From the NCBI GenBank assembly GCA_002084875.1, contig NBMH01000045.1, positions 1-64,000 of the forward strand: 64,000 bases of DNA, written 5' to 3'. The notes under the pieces were generated by a model, which had not been told where the DNA came from, did no database searches, and saw only the letters and a program-made list of their open reading frames with translations. The DNA is from Anaerolineaceae bacterium 4572_78 (GTDB lineage: Bacteria > Chloroflexota > Anaerolineae > 4572-78). Shown here one piece after another: positions 49,991 through 59,419 of the stretch. A program made the position numbers and the translations under genes. The stretch's first letter is position 1, and every line of letters starts with the position of its first letter.

Positions 49991-50016
49991 GCATAACAAG
50001 GTGCTGCACCAGACTG
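49991..50016. other. Half attC-like site
   Basis: GCATAACAAGGTGCTGCACCAGACTG resembles the 5' arm of many attC sites (RYYYAAC then AAGG.GCTGCACC); no matching 3' arm downstream. Confidence 0.4.
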
Positions 50017-50221
50017 CAAAGGTTGGAATCTAAATCTAACATGTGATTTCACAATGAACGCTCAAGAAAACAAAAACCTTTCTTGTTTTACCCCCCCCAA
50101 CTACCTCTTGACATGCTACGAAAAAAAACGCATCTAAATTGATAATTAGGTGTGATATGAAAATAATTCGTCAATTTCTTACTTTATGTCAACCTATATT
50201 TATATGCGTTTTACTTGCAAT

Positions 50222-53206
50222 CTATGGGCAAGTTAGACTGAACCAACTTTCTGCACTAGGTTTACTCTCCTCTAAATTACCTGTTTGGACATCAAGATAA
50301 ACTGCTACAACAAAATATGCCTTATTGCAAGCGGGATTTGATTCTGTATCAAGCCAGCTTCTAGCACTTTTGCCTAATTCATCTTCGCGGGCGGCTCGTG
50401 AGAAACTGTTTTCTGGTACATCAGCACGATATACACGGAAACCAACAATATATTCTTCATCACCCGAAAAATCCCAATCGATAGTATTTTGTGTCCCATT
50501 ACTATTTGTAGTACCATGCACATTTTCAGGTGGCGGTGGAATACGCGGTTTCACGGTGATATTGATTTCGGCTGAAACTATTTCGCTATTTCCTTCCCTT
50601 TGGGCATTTAAGGTAAATGTCTTATTTTCTTTAATAAGCACTTCTACATTATCACTTTGTCCGAACTGTCCATAATCTGTCAATTCAACTTTATCTGCAT
50701 CTTTTACTTCCCATGTAAAATGCACTGCTGAACCCGCTAATACTTCATAACGACGTACTCCTGCTGAGCTACCAATTTGAACTATATCATCAGCATCACC
50801 TTCAGCACTTTCTGCCCTAAAGTAGAAAATGTTAGGTGCGGATGGAGTAGGCGGAAAAGGTGTAGCACTTGGTTCAGGTGTAATTGTGGGTGGAACTGTT
50901 GCTGTAGCGGTTGCTTCGGAAACTTTTATTTGTATAGAGGCACTTGCTTGAGATTCACCATTGGAAGCAGTTAGCAAAAATGATGTTGTTTCACCAGGTG
51001 AAACCGTTAAGTTACCCTGTGCCTTCAAGCCTGGAATTGTGCCATAACCAGGTGAACCGACTAAAACAATACTGGTTGTTTTGCCCTTGACAGACCATGA
51101 CAAAGTGATATCATCAGAGCCACCTTCTAATATGAGTTCCGTTGTCGAAGAATCAAAAAAGTCAATAACAGGTGGAGCAGGAGTTCCTGTAGGTGTAGCG
51201 GTTGGTGTTTGTGTAGGAGGAGGGGTGACTCCTACTCTAGCAACCTCACTTACTTGGGACCCATTTTTACCGAAACCTGCTAAGAAATATGTGGTATCTT
51301 GCTGTGGTGAAAATTGAATATTTCCTTGTGCGGGATAATCATCTCCGTTTAAGGTAGCATTATCTACATTGATAACTTCCCATTGAAGACGAACTTCTTG
51401 ACCAGCTGTAATAACTCTTGGATTCACACTAAAATATAAAATACCAGGCGTTGGGACAGGTGTTGGAGTCGGCTCTAAGACAGTTATGTGGAAATTTTGT
51501 TCTTGTTCGCCATATTTATTTATGGCAATAATTTTATAGTCCGCATCTTGTATAGGGGCAACACTCCGAATAGCTTGCTTAAAACTTGGCTCCTCAAGAG
51601 GTTGATTTCCGTCAGGTCCAATAAACGTAACTTGGTCGGCATCGGCAACATCAATAAATATTCGTGCAGATTGCCCCATTACCAGTTCTGTCTGTTCAGG
51701 TCTAAACGTGTTAATAGAAGGCAAAATGGGTGTAACAAAAACTTGGGCATTTCGGACAGCATCATCTTTGGTTAGAGATGGCATAAGACGAGTCAGCCAA
51801 TTAACCGCCCGTAATTCATACATGGTCGTTTCATCGGGTTGGAATGTTTTTGAGCCATGTGTTTCTTCAAGAGGGTCATCGTTCAAACGCAGATTGACAA
51901 GTGGTGAAGCTTGCCATGCTAAAGTTACATCTCCCCCTGAACTAATTGTTTTACGGTCTGCATCAAACATATCAATACTTGGCCAAAAGAGCCATACAAT
52001 AAAAATAATGAGTGATAATGCCATTAAAAATATGGGTAATTTGCCGATAAATGGTTTGTCAGTTAATTCACCAAACGAAGAAGATGGCGTTTGTTGGGCA
52101 TCAACCACATTGGCATTGATGGTGTAATTATATCGTTTGTTCACAAAGCCAATAAATTTACGATTAAAAGGCGTAATATAAATTTGGCTAGTTACCGTTC
52201 CTTCAGGGTCAACAAAAAATTCAGTTTGTCTAGCAAAACGCCCTTCGCCAGGAATATCAAATTCAAAATTACAGCCGCGTTCTTCGTCTGAAGCGTCTAC
52301 GCGGATGGCAGTGGAGCTGTTTCCCAAATTAGTTAGTGAAATCTCAGCCATGCCAAATTCTTTAAACCATGAGATGGTTTGGCGGCGCGGGGCTATCTGT
52401 CCCATGCTAAAGCGATAGTATGGATTGATGTTTAAGGTTGCTCCGCGTACAGTTTCACGTTTATACGTTCGGGAATAAACAGCAATCCTGAAATGATGTG
52501 CTCCTGCTCGACTGTTAGGTTCTCTTGGAGGTTCAATTGTAACTGTAGCCGAAGACCTATCCCCGACATTGAGTTCAATATCTGTCGGATAAATTGTAAC
52601 CCATTCGGGCGGTAATCCATCCAGCCGAATATTAAATCCAGCAATCAAATCACCGCCATTGATAATTTCCAGCATGATAGTGACAGTATCACGAACGTTA
52701 ACCGTCCATTCTATTTCAGAAATGGTGAAAATAACCCGCTCATCTTCCACATCAGGCGGTCGTCCAGCAAAACGTTGTTGACCATTGATAGTTTGAGTAG
52801 GTATCGTAGGCGAAGCTGATTCGGGGCGAGTAATTGGTACTGGCATGTTAGCAGGCATGCTCGGCGGCGGCGGGGTGGATGATTCAGATTCGAGCAGAAT
52901 AACAGTATACCCTAACACTTCAATAGCATCCCCACTTTGCAAATTGCGAGCAAGATTAGGAGAAACAGAACGCCCAGCCAACATGGTCTGACCATCACGG
53001 GTAAGCACAATCAAAGTATACGGTTTTTTTCGATAATCAATGACCGCATGAAAAAGAGCAATACCATGCCCTGTTAAAATAATATCATTATCAGGGTGCC
53101 GCCCAATATTGCAGATACCTTTATCTTCTGCTAGGTCGTAAAATCCTATTTCACCAGTGGGACTAATAATTTCGAGTTGGTCTTTAACAGTCAATGCCCG
53201 CTCCAT
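50222..53206 (-). CDS. FHA-domain protein with TM segment and repeated Ig/FN3-like extracellular domains
   Basis: NIGRHPDNDIILTGHGIALFHAVI (FHA); TPTPTP linkers; FN3-like C-terminus PPPPENVHGTTNSNGTQNTIDWDFSGDEEYIVGFRVYRA. Confidence 0.85.
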   Translation of the reverse strand: MERALTVKDQLEIISPTGEIGFYDLAEDKGICNIGRHPDNDIILTGHGIALFHAVIDYRKKPYTLIVLTRDGQTMLAGRSVSPNLARNLQSGDAIEVLGYTVILLESESSTPPPPSMPANMPVPITRPESASPTIPTQTINGQQRFAGRPPDVEDERVIFTISEIEWTVNVRDTVTIMLEIINGGDLIAGFNIRLDGLPPEWVTIYPTDIELNVGDRSSATVTIEPPREPNSRAGAHHFRIAVYSRTYKRETVRGATLNINPYYRFSMGQIAPRRQTISWFKEFGMAEISLTNLGNSSTAIRVDASDEERGCNFEFDIPGEGRFARQTEFFVDPEGTVTSQIYITPFNRKFIGFVNKRYNYTINANVVDAQQTPSSSFGELTDKPFIGKLPIFLMALSLIIFIVWLFWPSIDMFDADRKTISSGGDVTLAWQASPLVNLRLNDDPLEETHGSKTFQPDETTMYELRAVNWLTRLMPSLTKDDAVRNAQVFVTPILPSINTFRPEQTELVMGQSARIFIDVADADQVTFIGPDGNQPLEEPSFKQAIRSVAPIQDADYKIIAINKYGEQEQNFHITVLEPTPTPVPTPGILYFSVNPRVITAGQEVRLQWEVINVDNATLNGDDYPAQGNIQFSPQQDTTYFLAGFGKNGSQVSEVARVGVTPPPTQTPTATPTGTPAPPVIDFFDSSTTELILEGGSDDITLSWSVKGKTTSIVLVGSPGYGTIPGLKAQGNLTVSPGETTSFLLTASNGESQASASIQIKVSEATATATVPPTITPEPSATPFPPTPSAPNIFYFRAESAEGDADDIVQIGSSAGVRRYEVLAGSAVHFTWEVKDADKVELTDYGQFGQSDNVEVLIKENKTFTLNAQREGNSEIVSAEINITVKPRIPPPPENVHGTTNSNGTQNTIDWDFSGDEEYIVGFRVYRADVPENSFSRAAREDELGKSARSWLDTESNPACNKAYFVVAVYLDVQTGNLEESKPSAESWFSLTCP

Positions 53207-53218
53207 TTATGTTTTCTA

Positions 53219-53252
53219 AACCAAGAAAGGTTTTTAAAAATCTTTCTTGGTT
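53219..53252. repeat. Palindrome, AGACAAGAAAGG family variant
   Basis: aaccaagaaaggtttttaaaaatctttcttggtt. Confidence 0.9.
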
Positions 53253-53270
53253 AAACTATAAAGGATATTA

Positions 53271-55928
53271 TCATCCAAAAACTTGAATACCCATCGCTAA
53301 GGTAGCACATGCCATTAGCACTAAAAAGAAAAACGTAAAAATAATCATGTGAGATAAATAAAACTGAAACTTCAATAAACCAGGAATCGTTATTTGAGCT
53401 TCCTCGAAAATGAGGGGAGCATCCTCCTTTTCAACCGATGTTGAAGTTATCCTGAAATCATATTTTTTAGATAGCCAGGGAGCTTTAATCGGTTTGACTA
53501 ATAAACGTACTGCTAACCGTTCACCTGAATCAATATGTGGTGTCCATGTCCAGTTTTGTTCAATCGTATCCCCAATTGCTCCATCAGGACCAGCCTGCAA
53601 GCCATGTGGCGGGGTATCAGGTACGCGCGGCAGATAACTAGGTTTAGTATGTCCTTGTACTTGTTGTGTTGTATGTGTTTGAATATCAGTTTGGACAATT
53701 GCAGGCGATGTCTTATTACTATCAGATACGGAAGCCTGACCCGTGCTGTCATCATTCGATTCATTACTCCCCTGAAACTGCTCCATTTCTCTGCCAACTC
53801 GTTTTTGTACTTGCTCAACACGTCGCATGCTAGAATACATACGCCTCATGGACATAGCAGTTTTTCTTACGGGTGTGCCAATCGAAGTTGGTAAGAAATA
53901 GCCAATTGCCATCAGAATTTCCGCTAAAACGCTTGCCATACGAGCAAATGCACTTACTTGAGCTATTCTTTCACCACAGCCTTTGCGTTCTCCCTGCGGT
54001 TGTGATTCTGTAACACCCTCTCTCCCCACGTCAACGGGGTGATGCAAGGGGGGGGCTTCTGCCGAATATTGAATCATGTCAGGGGTGGCTCGATGACCAC
54101 TAGGTGCTATACCACTGTAAACTGGTTGACGTTGTAATTCTAATGGTATTCCTTTGAGGGTGAAAATAAATTTAAGTGCTTTCAAAGGGTCATCTGCCCA
54201 CAACTCAAACCGACTAGCTACATTCCCTTGATTATGGATTTCCATGTGACAACTAGCACTGACATCCTTACTCCGTCGCCCGACGAGAAATAATAATAGC
54301 ATGAACAGGGCAAGTGCCCATATCAAACCCCATACAGCAAACCAAATCGCCGTAGTTTTTAGCGATGTCCATAAATTTCTGACTCGTGTTGGTTGAGAAA
54401 GGAGAACAGGCGGTTCGATAAATTCGATTGAAAGGGTGTCTTGTCCTATTCGATTTAATATGTCTGTGGCTCGCACACTGAGTTTTTGTAAGCCCGCTTG
54501 ATAATTACTGGTATCTAAAGAAAATTCATACGGCGGACGGCTATCGCTGCCGACAGGTTCACCATTTATCAGCAATTCAACATTTTCTAATTTTACTAGA
54601 GCTTCGATACGAGCATCAACAAGAAGCTCCTTCCCAATTATCACCTGTTTTTGAGGGGATGATATTGTAACCTGCATGGGTGGAACAATCTTCAATCGTA
54701 TATCAAACTTGCCAGTATTTCCTGCCTTGTCTATGGCAATCACCTGCAGGGCATGGGGGCCTGGGTCAACCATAGTGCTATCCCATTGATAATCAAAAGG
54801 ACTTTTCAAAACATGTTCTATTTGATTTTCATCCACAAGATAACGTACTGAATTGATTGACAAATCAGATATGATTTCAGGAGTAAAATGAACGTTCCCG
54901 CCCACAACAATATCATTTTCAAAACCAGGTAAATTAACATGGACATTACGAACAGTCGGTGTAAATGAACGGCTATCTTGACCTGCTATTTGTTGGGTAT
55001 TTGGAGAAATTATTTGAACGACTACTTTTTTCTCCAATATGTCAGGAGTGGAATCCCGACCTGTTGAGTTTGTTATCGTAGGTGATTCGTAGGTTATTTT
55101 ATATCCTTGTTGCAATAAATCTGCTAAATCAACTAGCGTACCTTCAATACCGCTAACCGTGTTAAGTGGAGCAAATTGTCCTCCCGAACTTGTAGCAATT
55201 TGTTGTAAGGTATCAGCTTTGCCTTGTGTTCGCAGACCAACACCTACGATATAGTAGGGGACATGCACATCATTTATTGCGGCTAATGCTTCTTCATCGG
55301 TATTTCGTCCTACATTATCTCGCGTATTGGTTACGATAAGAACGGCACGCTGAACTCCTGAAAGTGGTTTAATAACATTTGCTGATTCGATGATTGCTTC
55401 ATTCAGGGTGGTGAAATTTCCTTCGGGTTGCAAGGAATCGATGATATTTTTTAGAGTGGTTTTATCACTCGTAAATTGTTGAGCATGTCGTAAACCATCG
55501 GATAATATCAACATTGCCATCTCGTCATCTGTACGGAGATAGTCAATAAAATTGCTCACGGATATTTTCCCAACCTCTAACGGCTCGGCAGGCATGCTAT
55601 TATCCATAACCAATACCATTTTTAATTTTGGAGAGGCAGCTGGCTCAACCCGAAGTAAATCGGGTGATATGGCAACGCCATCATCTAACACGACAAAATC
55701 TTCTTCAGTCAAACCCAATATAGGTTTGCCTTCCTCATCAACCACGGTTACATAAACAATTACTTCAGGATAGGTATCACTCTTAATTTGATTAAGATAA
55801 ACAATCACCTGTGGCTCTTGTGCATGCAAAACCAGAGAAGTCCCAAACCCAAAATTATACTTTGGAATGATATTAAACGTCACCAACAGTACAGTTAATA
55901 TAGCAATGATACCCTTTATAATATGCAT
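53271..55928 (-). CDS. VWA-domain protein with Ig-like domains and TM segments
   Basis: LKMVLVMDNSMPAEPLEVGKISVSNFIDYLR (MIDAS-like DxS), AVLIVTNTRDN, Ig-like DKAGNTGKFDI. Confidence 0.85.
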   Translation of the reverse strand: MHIIKGIIAILTVLLVTFNIIPKYNFGFGTSLVLHAQEPQVIVYLNQIKSDTYPEVIVYVTVVDEEGKPILGLTEEDFVVLDDGVAISPDLLRVEPAASPKLKMVLVMDNSMPAEPLEVGKISVSNFIDYLRTDDEMAMLILSDGLRHAQQFTSDKTTLKNIIDSLQPEGNFTTLNEAIIESANVIKPLSGVQRAVLIVTNTRDNVGRNTDEEALAAINDVHVPYYIVGVGLRTQGKADTLQQIATSSGGQFAPLNTVSGIEGTLVDLADLLQQGYKITYESPTITNSTGRDSTPDILEKKVVVQIISPNTQQIAGQDSRSFTPTVRNVHVNLPGFENDIVVGGNVHFTPEIISDLSINSVRYLVDENQIEHVLKSPFDYQWDSTMVDPGPHALQVIAIDKAGNTGKFDIRLKIVPPMQVTISSPQKQVIIGKELLVDARIEALVKLENVELLINGEPVGSDSRPPYEFSLDTSNYQAGLQKLSVRATDILNRIGQDTLSIEFIEPPVLLSQPTRVRNLWTSLKTTAIWFAVWGLIWALALFMLLLFLVGRRSKDVSASCHMEIHNQGNVASRFELWADDPLKALKFIFTLKGIPLELQRQPVYSGIAPSGHRATPDMIQYSAEAPPLHHPVDVGREGVTESQPQGERKGCGERIAQVSAFARMASVLAEILMAIGYFLPTSIGTPVRKTAMSMRRMYSSMRRVEQVQKRVGREMEQFQGSNESNDDSTGQASVSDSNKTSPAIVQTDIQTHTTQQVQGHTKPSYLPRVPDTPPHGLQAGPDGAIGDTIEQNWTWTPHIDSGERLAVRLLVKPIKAPWLSKKYDFRITSTSVEKEDAPLIFEEAQITIPGLLKFQFYLSHMIIFTFFFLVLMACATLAMGIQVFG

Positions 55929-55932
55929 GATT

Positions 55933-56709
55933 CTATATCTCGACTAATAAACGCATTTTATGATGATAATAAGGTAAAATTTCTATCACTTCCGCGACAG
56001 TTACACTATTTCCTGGATACTCTTCAGGAGCACTAACTCGAACACTAAAACGATGCTCACCAGCAAGAGGCCAATATTTTTTAGGATGCTTAATAATAAG
56101 CGGCACCGACTTTTCTGCTTGTGGGAATAAAATCGGACCCGCACCCAATTCATAGCAATGTGATTCTAGCCCTGACATTTCCATAGTAAACTGCACGCCA
56201 GGTGCCTTACCTAAATTTCGCACCGTAACCGAACCTGTGATAGGTTCATCTACAGAAAGCATGGTGTGTGATAAGGTAAGTGTAACCCCTATAGCACTTG
56301 ATATGGCTGTTCGTTCCGTACCTTGAATACTTGATGTCATTTCCGCAGAAAACTGAATATCTTGTAATTCATCTGATTTACCACCACCGTAGAAAATCAA
56401 ACTAAAATCAGATATCCGAATACGGTCGCCATGCGTTAGGTTCAGAGTAGAACGAGGCAAAACGGGTTGTTTACCACCCGTTACACCTTCTATAGATACA
56501 TTAACATCAGCCAAATTTACCAGCCGATAGCCACTTCCACCACCTGCGGAAATAAGTTGAACATGGCGAGGAGCAATTTCCTGGTTATTCTCTCCTTCAA
56601 GATGAATGTCATTACCAGGATTGCTCCCGATATGGATAATCGTTTTATCAAGCGGGTATTCCCGCCGCCAACCACGCGGGTCGAGTACTTCTAATAGATA
56701 ATAGCCCAT
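55933..56709 (-). CDS. FHA-domain protein
   Basis: IIHIGSNPGNDIHLEGENNQEIAPRHVQLI. Confidence 0.8.
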   Translation of the reverse strand: MGYYLLEVLDPRGWRREYPLDKTIIHIGSNPGNDIHLEGENNQEIAPRHVQLISAGGGSGYRLVNLADVNVSIEGVTGGKQPVLPRSTLNLTHGDRIRISDFSLIFYGGGKSDELQDIQFSAEMTSSIQGTERTAISSAIGVTLTLSHTMLSVDEPITGSVTVRNLGKAPGVQFTMEMSGLESHCYELGAGPILFPQAEKSVPLIIKHPKKYWPLAGEHRFSVRVSAPEEYPGNSVTVAEVIEILPYYHHKMRLLVEI

Positions 56710-56786
56710 TTTACATGTGTTCCTTTATTACACTAACCTCTCTTGTCTTGACTGTCAAAGCAAGCTTTGATGCTCCAGTTATGTAC

Positions 56787-57560
56787 TTATATCTCTTGGG
56801 ATACAAATAATTGTCGCATAGCAAATAATTTATACCCAAGATTACTAAACAAAGAGTATCCCATGGCTCTAGCATAAACCAAACTTAAGTCATATCCTTT
56901 TTGTTTGGCATCTACCAAAATATGATTTAACAAAATCATGGCACATTTTTTACGGCGGAAATTATCAAGGGTGCTTGTATTCCAAATACTAATCACGTTA
57001 TTACTATAAACTGCTGTAGCGGCTACTACAGGAATGTTACCATCAACAAAACCAACAAAATGGCTAATCTGTTCTGAACTGAGTTGGTTGGTGGGATAAA
57101 ATTTGTATAGGTCTTGTTCAAAAAAATCATAGACTGATTTTAACACCATGTAAAATGCAGTTAAGCCTGGTACGGTAGAAACCTTTTTAATTGTTAATGT
57201 TGTTTGTTCGATAAATTCATTTGGGAGGTTGTTCGAAGCAAGGATTGGTTCAGGGGGTAAAGACTGATAGCGTCTTCGAGTCAAGTATTCTCCACCATCT
57301 GAAATACGGTGTTCTTCCAAACTTATGGCATACGATACGCCTTGCGATGTAAAAAAAGCGGATGCATCTGCTAAGGTATCATCAGTCAAACCGAATAGAT
57401 TCAAGGGAATAAGCAAATTATAAAAATATGAATTTATCCCTGAAAAACCAAGTATGTAGTTGTCATAATGTATTACTTCTCCATGTTTGGCATTTTCAAT
57501 TAGAATAACTTGTGATTGAATTGCATGAGCATTCAAACGACTACGTTCTTCTTCATTCAT
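56787..57560 (-). CDS. GNAT-family N-acetyltransferase
   Basis: ISIWNTSTLDNFRRKKCAMILLNHILVDAKQKGYDLSLVYARAMGYSLFSNLGYKLF. Confidence 0.75.
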   Translation of the reverse strand: MNEEERSRLNAHAIQSQVILIENAKHGEVIHYDNYILGFSGINSYFYNLLIPLNLFGLTDDTLADASAFFTSQGVSYAISLEEHRISDGGEYLTRRRYQSLPPEPILASNNLPNEFIEQTTLTIKKVSTVPGLTAFYMVLKSVYDFFEQDLYKFYPTNQLSSEQISHFVGFVDGNIPVVAATAVYSNNVISIWNTSTLDNFRRKKCAMILLNHILVDAKQKGYDLSLVYARAMGYSLFSNLGYKLFAMRQLFVSQEI

Positions 57561-57865
57561 TTTTGGATTTTTGACCTCCCGTGTATTGGAATGGCAAAGC
57601 AAACAACATGACCTCATGCTCGCACATGGAGCGAAAAAGCTTGCTTTTTCATGTCAAAGCAAGCTTTGACCCTCCAGTTTATTTTGTCAAAAAATAGCAT
57701 TGAACAGCCCTAGGTCTGCTATAGAAGCTTTGCCGTTCCGTATTTTCATGAAAATCCAGTTTACCATGATTATTGTTGATAGGCAACATGGTATGGTTTG
57801 CATGCGATTTGGAACATCCAAGCAAGCTTGGAGCATCAAGGTTTTTGTGATTAACCACTACCGCA

Positions 57866-59419
57866 TTACTCTTTAACTTGCCAGACCACATCAATCACAG
57901 TGCCATCCACCCACTTAATCGCTGCCACAACTCGGTCTTCAAATTCGATAGGTTGTGGTTTACCGCAAATTCTTTCAGCTTCTTCTTTCAGTTCATGGAT
58001 AGTTTTAATCGGCAGGTCGGAATCCTTAACGGCTTCTAGCAAGTCAGTTCGACGGGGATTAATGGCTATGCCTCTTTCGGTAACAATGACATCAATCAAC
58101 TCGCCAGGGCCGGTTATGGTAGTCACTTCATCACGAATAACAGGAATCCTGTCCCTGAATAACGGAATCGGCATAACGACAGTTTTACTGAAAAGACAGT
58201 TTTGCCAGCCACCAATGCCATGCAATAAATAGCCATCGGAATGAGTTACAACATTCCCATTAAAATTGACATCAACTTCGGTCGCCCCCAAAATAACCAC
58301 ATCCACCATGCCCGCAAAGTTGCCCTTGCCATGATAGTTGTAGCTAGTGAAGGGACTGGTATCAACATGATTCGGATTCTCACGCATGGAACGAATACCT
58401 TCTAAGTCAAAAGTCTGCCCATCCAAGATATATTCAACCAATCCTTCCTCGAACATTTTCACCAAATATTGGTTACTGCCTGCACGAGCAAATCGAGCTT
58501 TAATGCCCCTCTCACGCATGATGTCGCCAAAATAGTTGCCGATTGATAGAGATGTACCACCTGCACCTGCTTGGAATGAAAAACCATCGCGGATAATCCC
58601 CGCCTCGTCACAGAACTTTGCTGTCAATTCGGCGAGGTACAAACGGTCAGGGCTTTTTGTGATTTGGGTCGTGCCTGAAATAATCCGTTCGGGGATACCG
58701 ATTTTGTCCATCTCAACCACATAATCTACATAATTTCCTTGAATTTGCCAAGGGATGCATGGGAAAGGAATTAAGTTATCGGTTACAACAATGACCTTAT
58801 CGGCATATTGCGAATCGGCTAGAGCAAATCCCAACAAGCCACATGCCGATGAGCCTGTTACACCGTTGGCATTGCCGAATGGGTCAGCCGTTGGAGCAGC
58901 GATGACTGCAATATCAATCTGTACTTCTCCGTCTTGGACTGCCTGATATCGTCCGCCATGTGAACGAAGCACAGCCGTACCTTTCATTTTTCCTTGCGTG
59001 GTAAATCGACCTAACGGTCCATTCATACTCCCTTCGATGCGGTTTAATGTACCATCTTCAAGATAAGCTGTCAAACGTTCTTGACATTGGAATGAAGCCG
59101 ACGGATACCACACCAAATCTTTTATGCCCAATTCAGCCGCAATATCAAAAATTTGATTAGCTACTAAATCCCCATTCCGAAAATGGTGATGGGTTGAAAT
59201 GGTCATGCCATCCTTAAGCCCTGCTTTAATCAGAGCTGTTTTCAAATCAGGTATCAGCTTATTGCCGTCAAGTGGATAGTCCGCACATGAGGCGATGCGG
59301 GGGGCATGTTTTCTACCTGTCGGTTTGTATTTGCCCACCCCCATGAATAGCACAACTGGTTTGCCATTGATTTCGGTCGGAATATTTCTACCTACTGCAT
59401 TTTTTTTAAATTTAACCAT
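57866..59419 (-). CDS. citF: Citrate lyase alpha subunit
   Basis: VLFMGVGKYKPTGRKHAPRIASC, MTISTHHHFRNGD, VIVTERGIAINPRRTDL, IKTIHELKEEAERICG. Confidence 0.92.
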   Translation of the reverse strand: MVKFKKNAVGRNIPTEINGKPVVLFMGVGKYKPTGRKHAPRIASCADYPLDGNKLIPDLKTALIKAGLKDGMTISTHHHFRNGDLVANQIFDIAAELGIKDLVWYPSASFQCQERLTAYLEDGTLNRIEGSMNGPLGRFTTQGKMKGTAVLRSHGGRYQAVQDGEVQIDIAVIAAPTADPFGNANGVTGSSACGLLGFALADSQYADKVIVVTDNLIPFPCIPWQIQGNYVDYVVEMDKIGIPERIISGTTQITKSPDRLYLAELTAKFCDEAGIIRDGFSFQAGAGGTSLSIGNYFGDIMRERGIKARFARAGSNQYLVKMFEEGLVEYILDGQTFDLEGIRSMRENPNHVDTSPFTSYNYHGKGNFAGMVDVVILGATEVDVNFNGNVVTHSDGYLLHGIGGWQNCLFSKTVVMPIPLFRDRIPVIRDEVTTITGPGELIDVIVTERGIAINPRRTDLLEAVKDSDLPIKTIHELKEEAERICGKPQPIEFEDRVVAAIKWVDGTVIDVVWQVKE

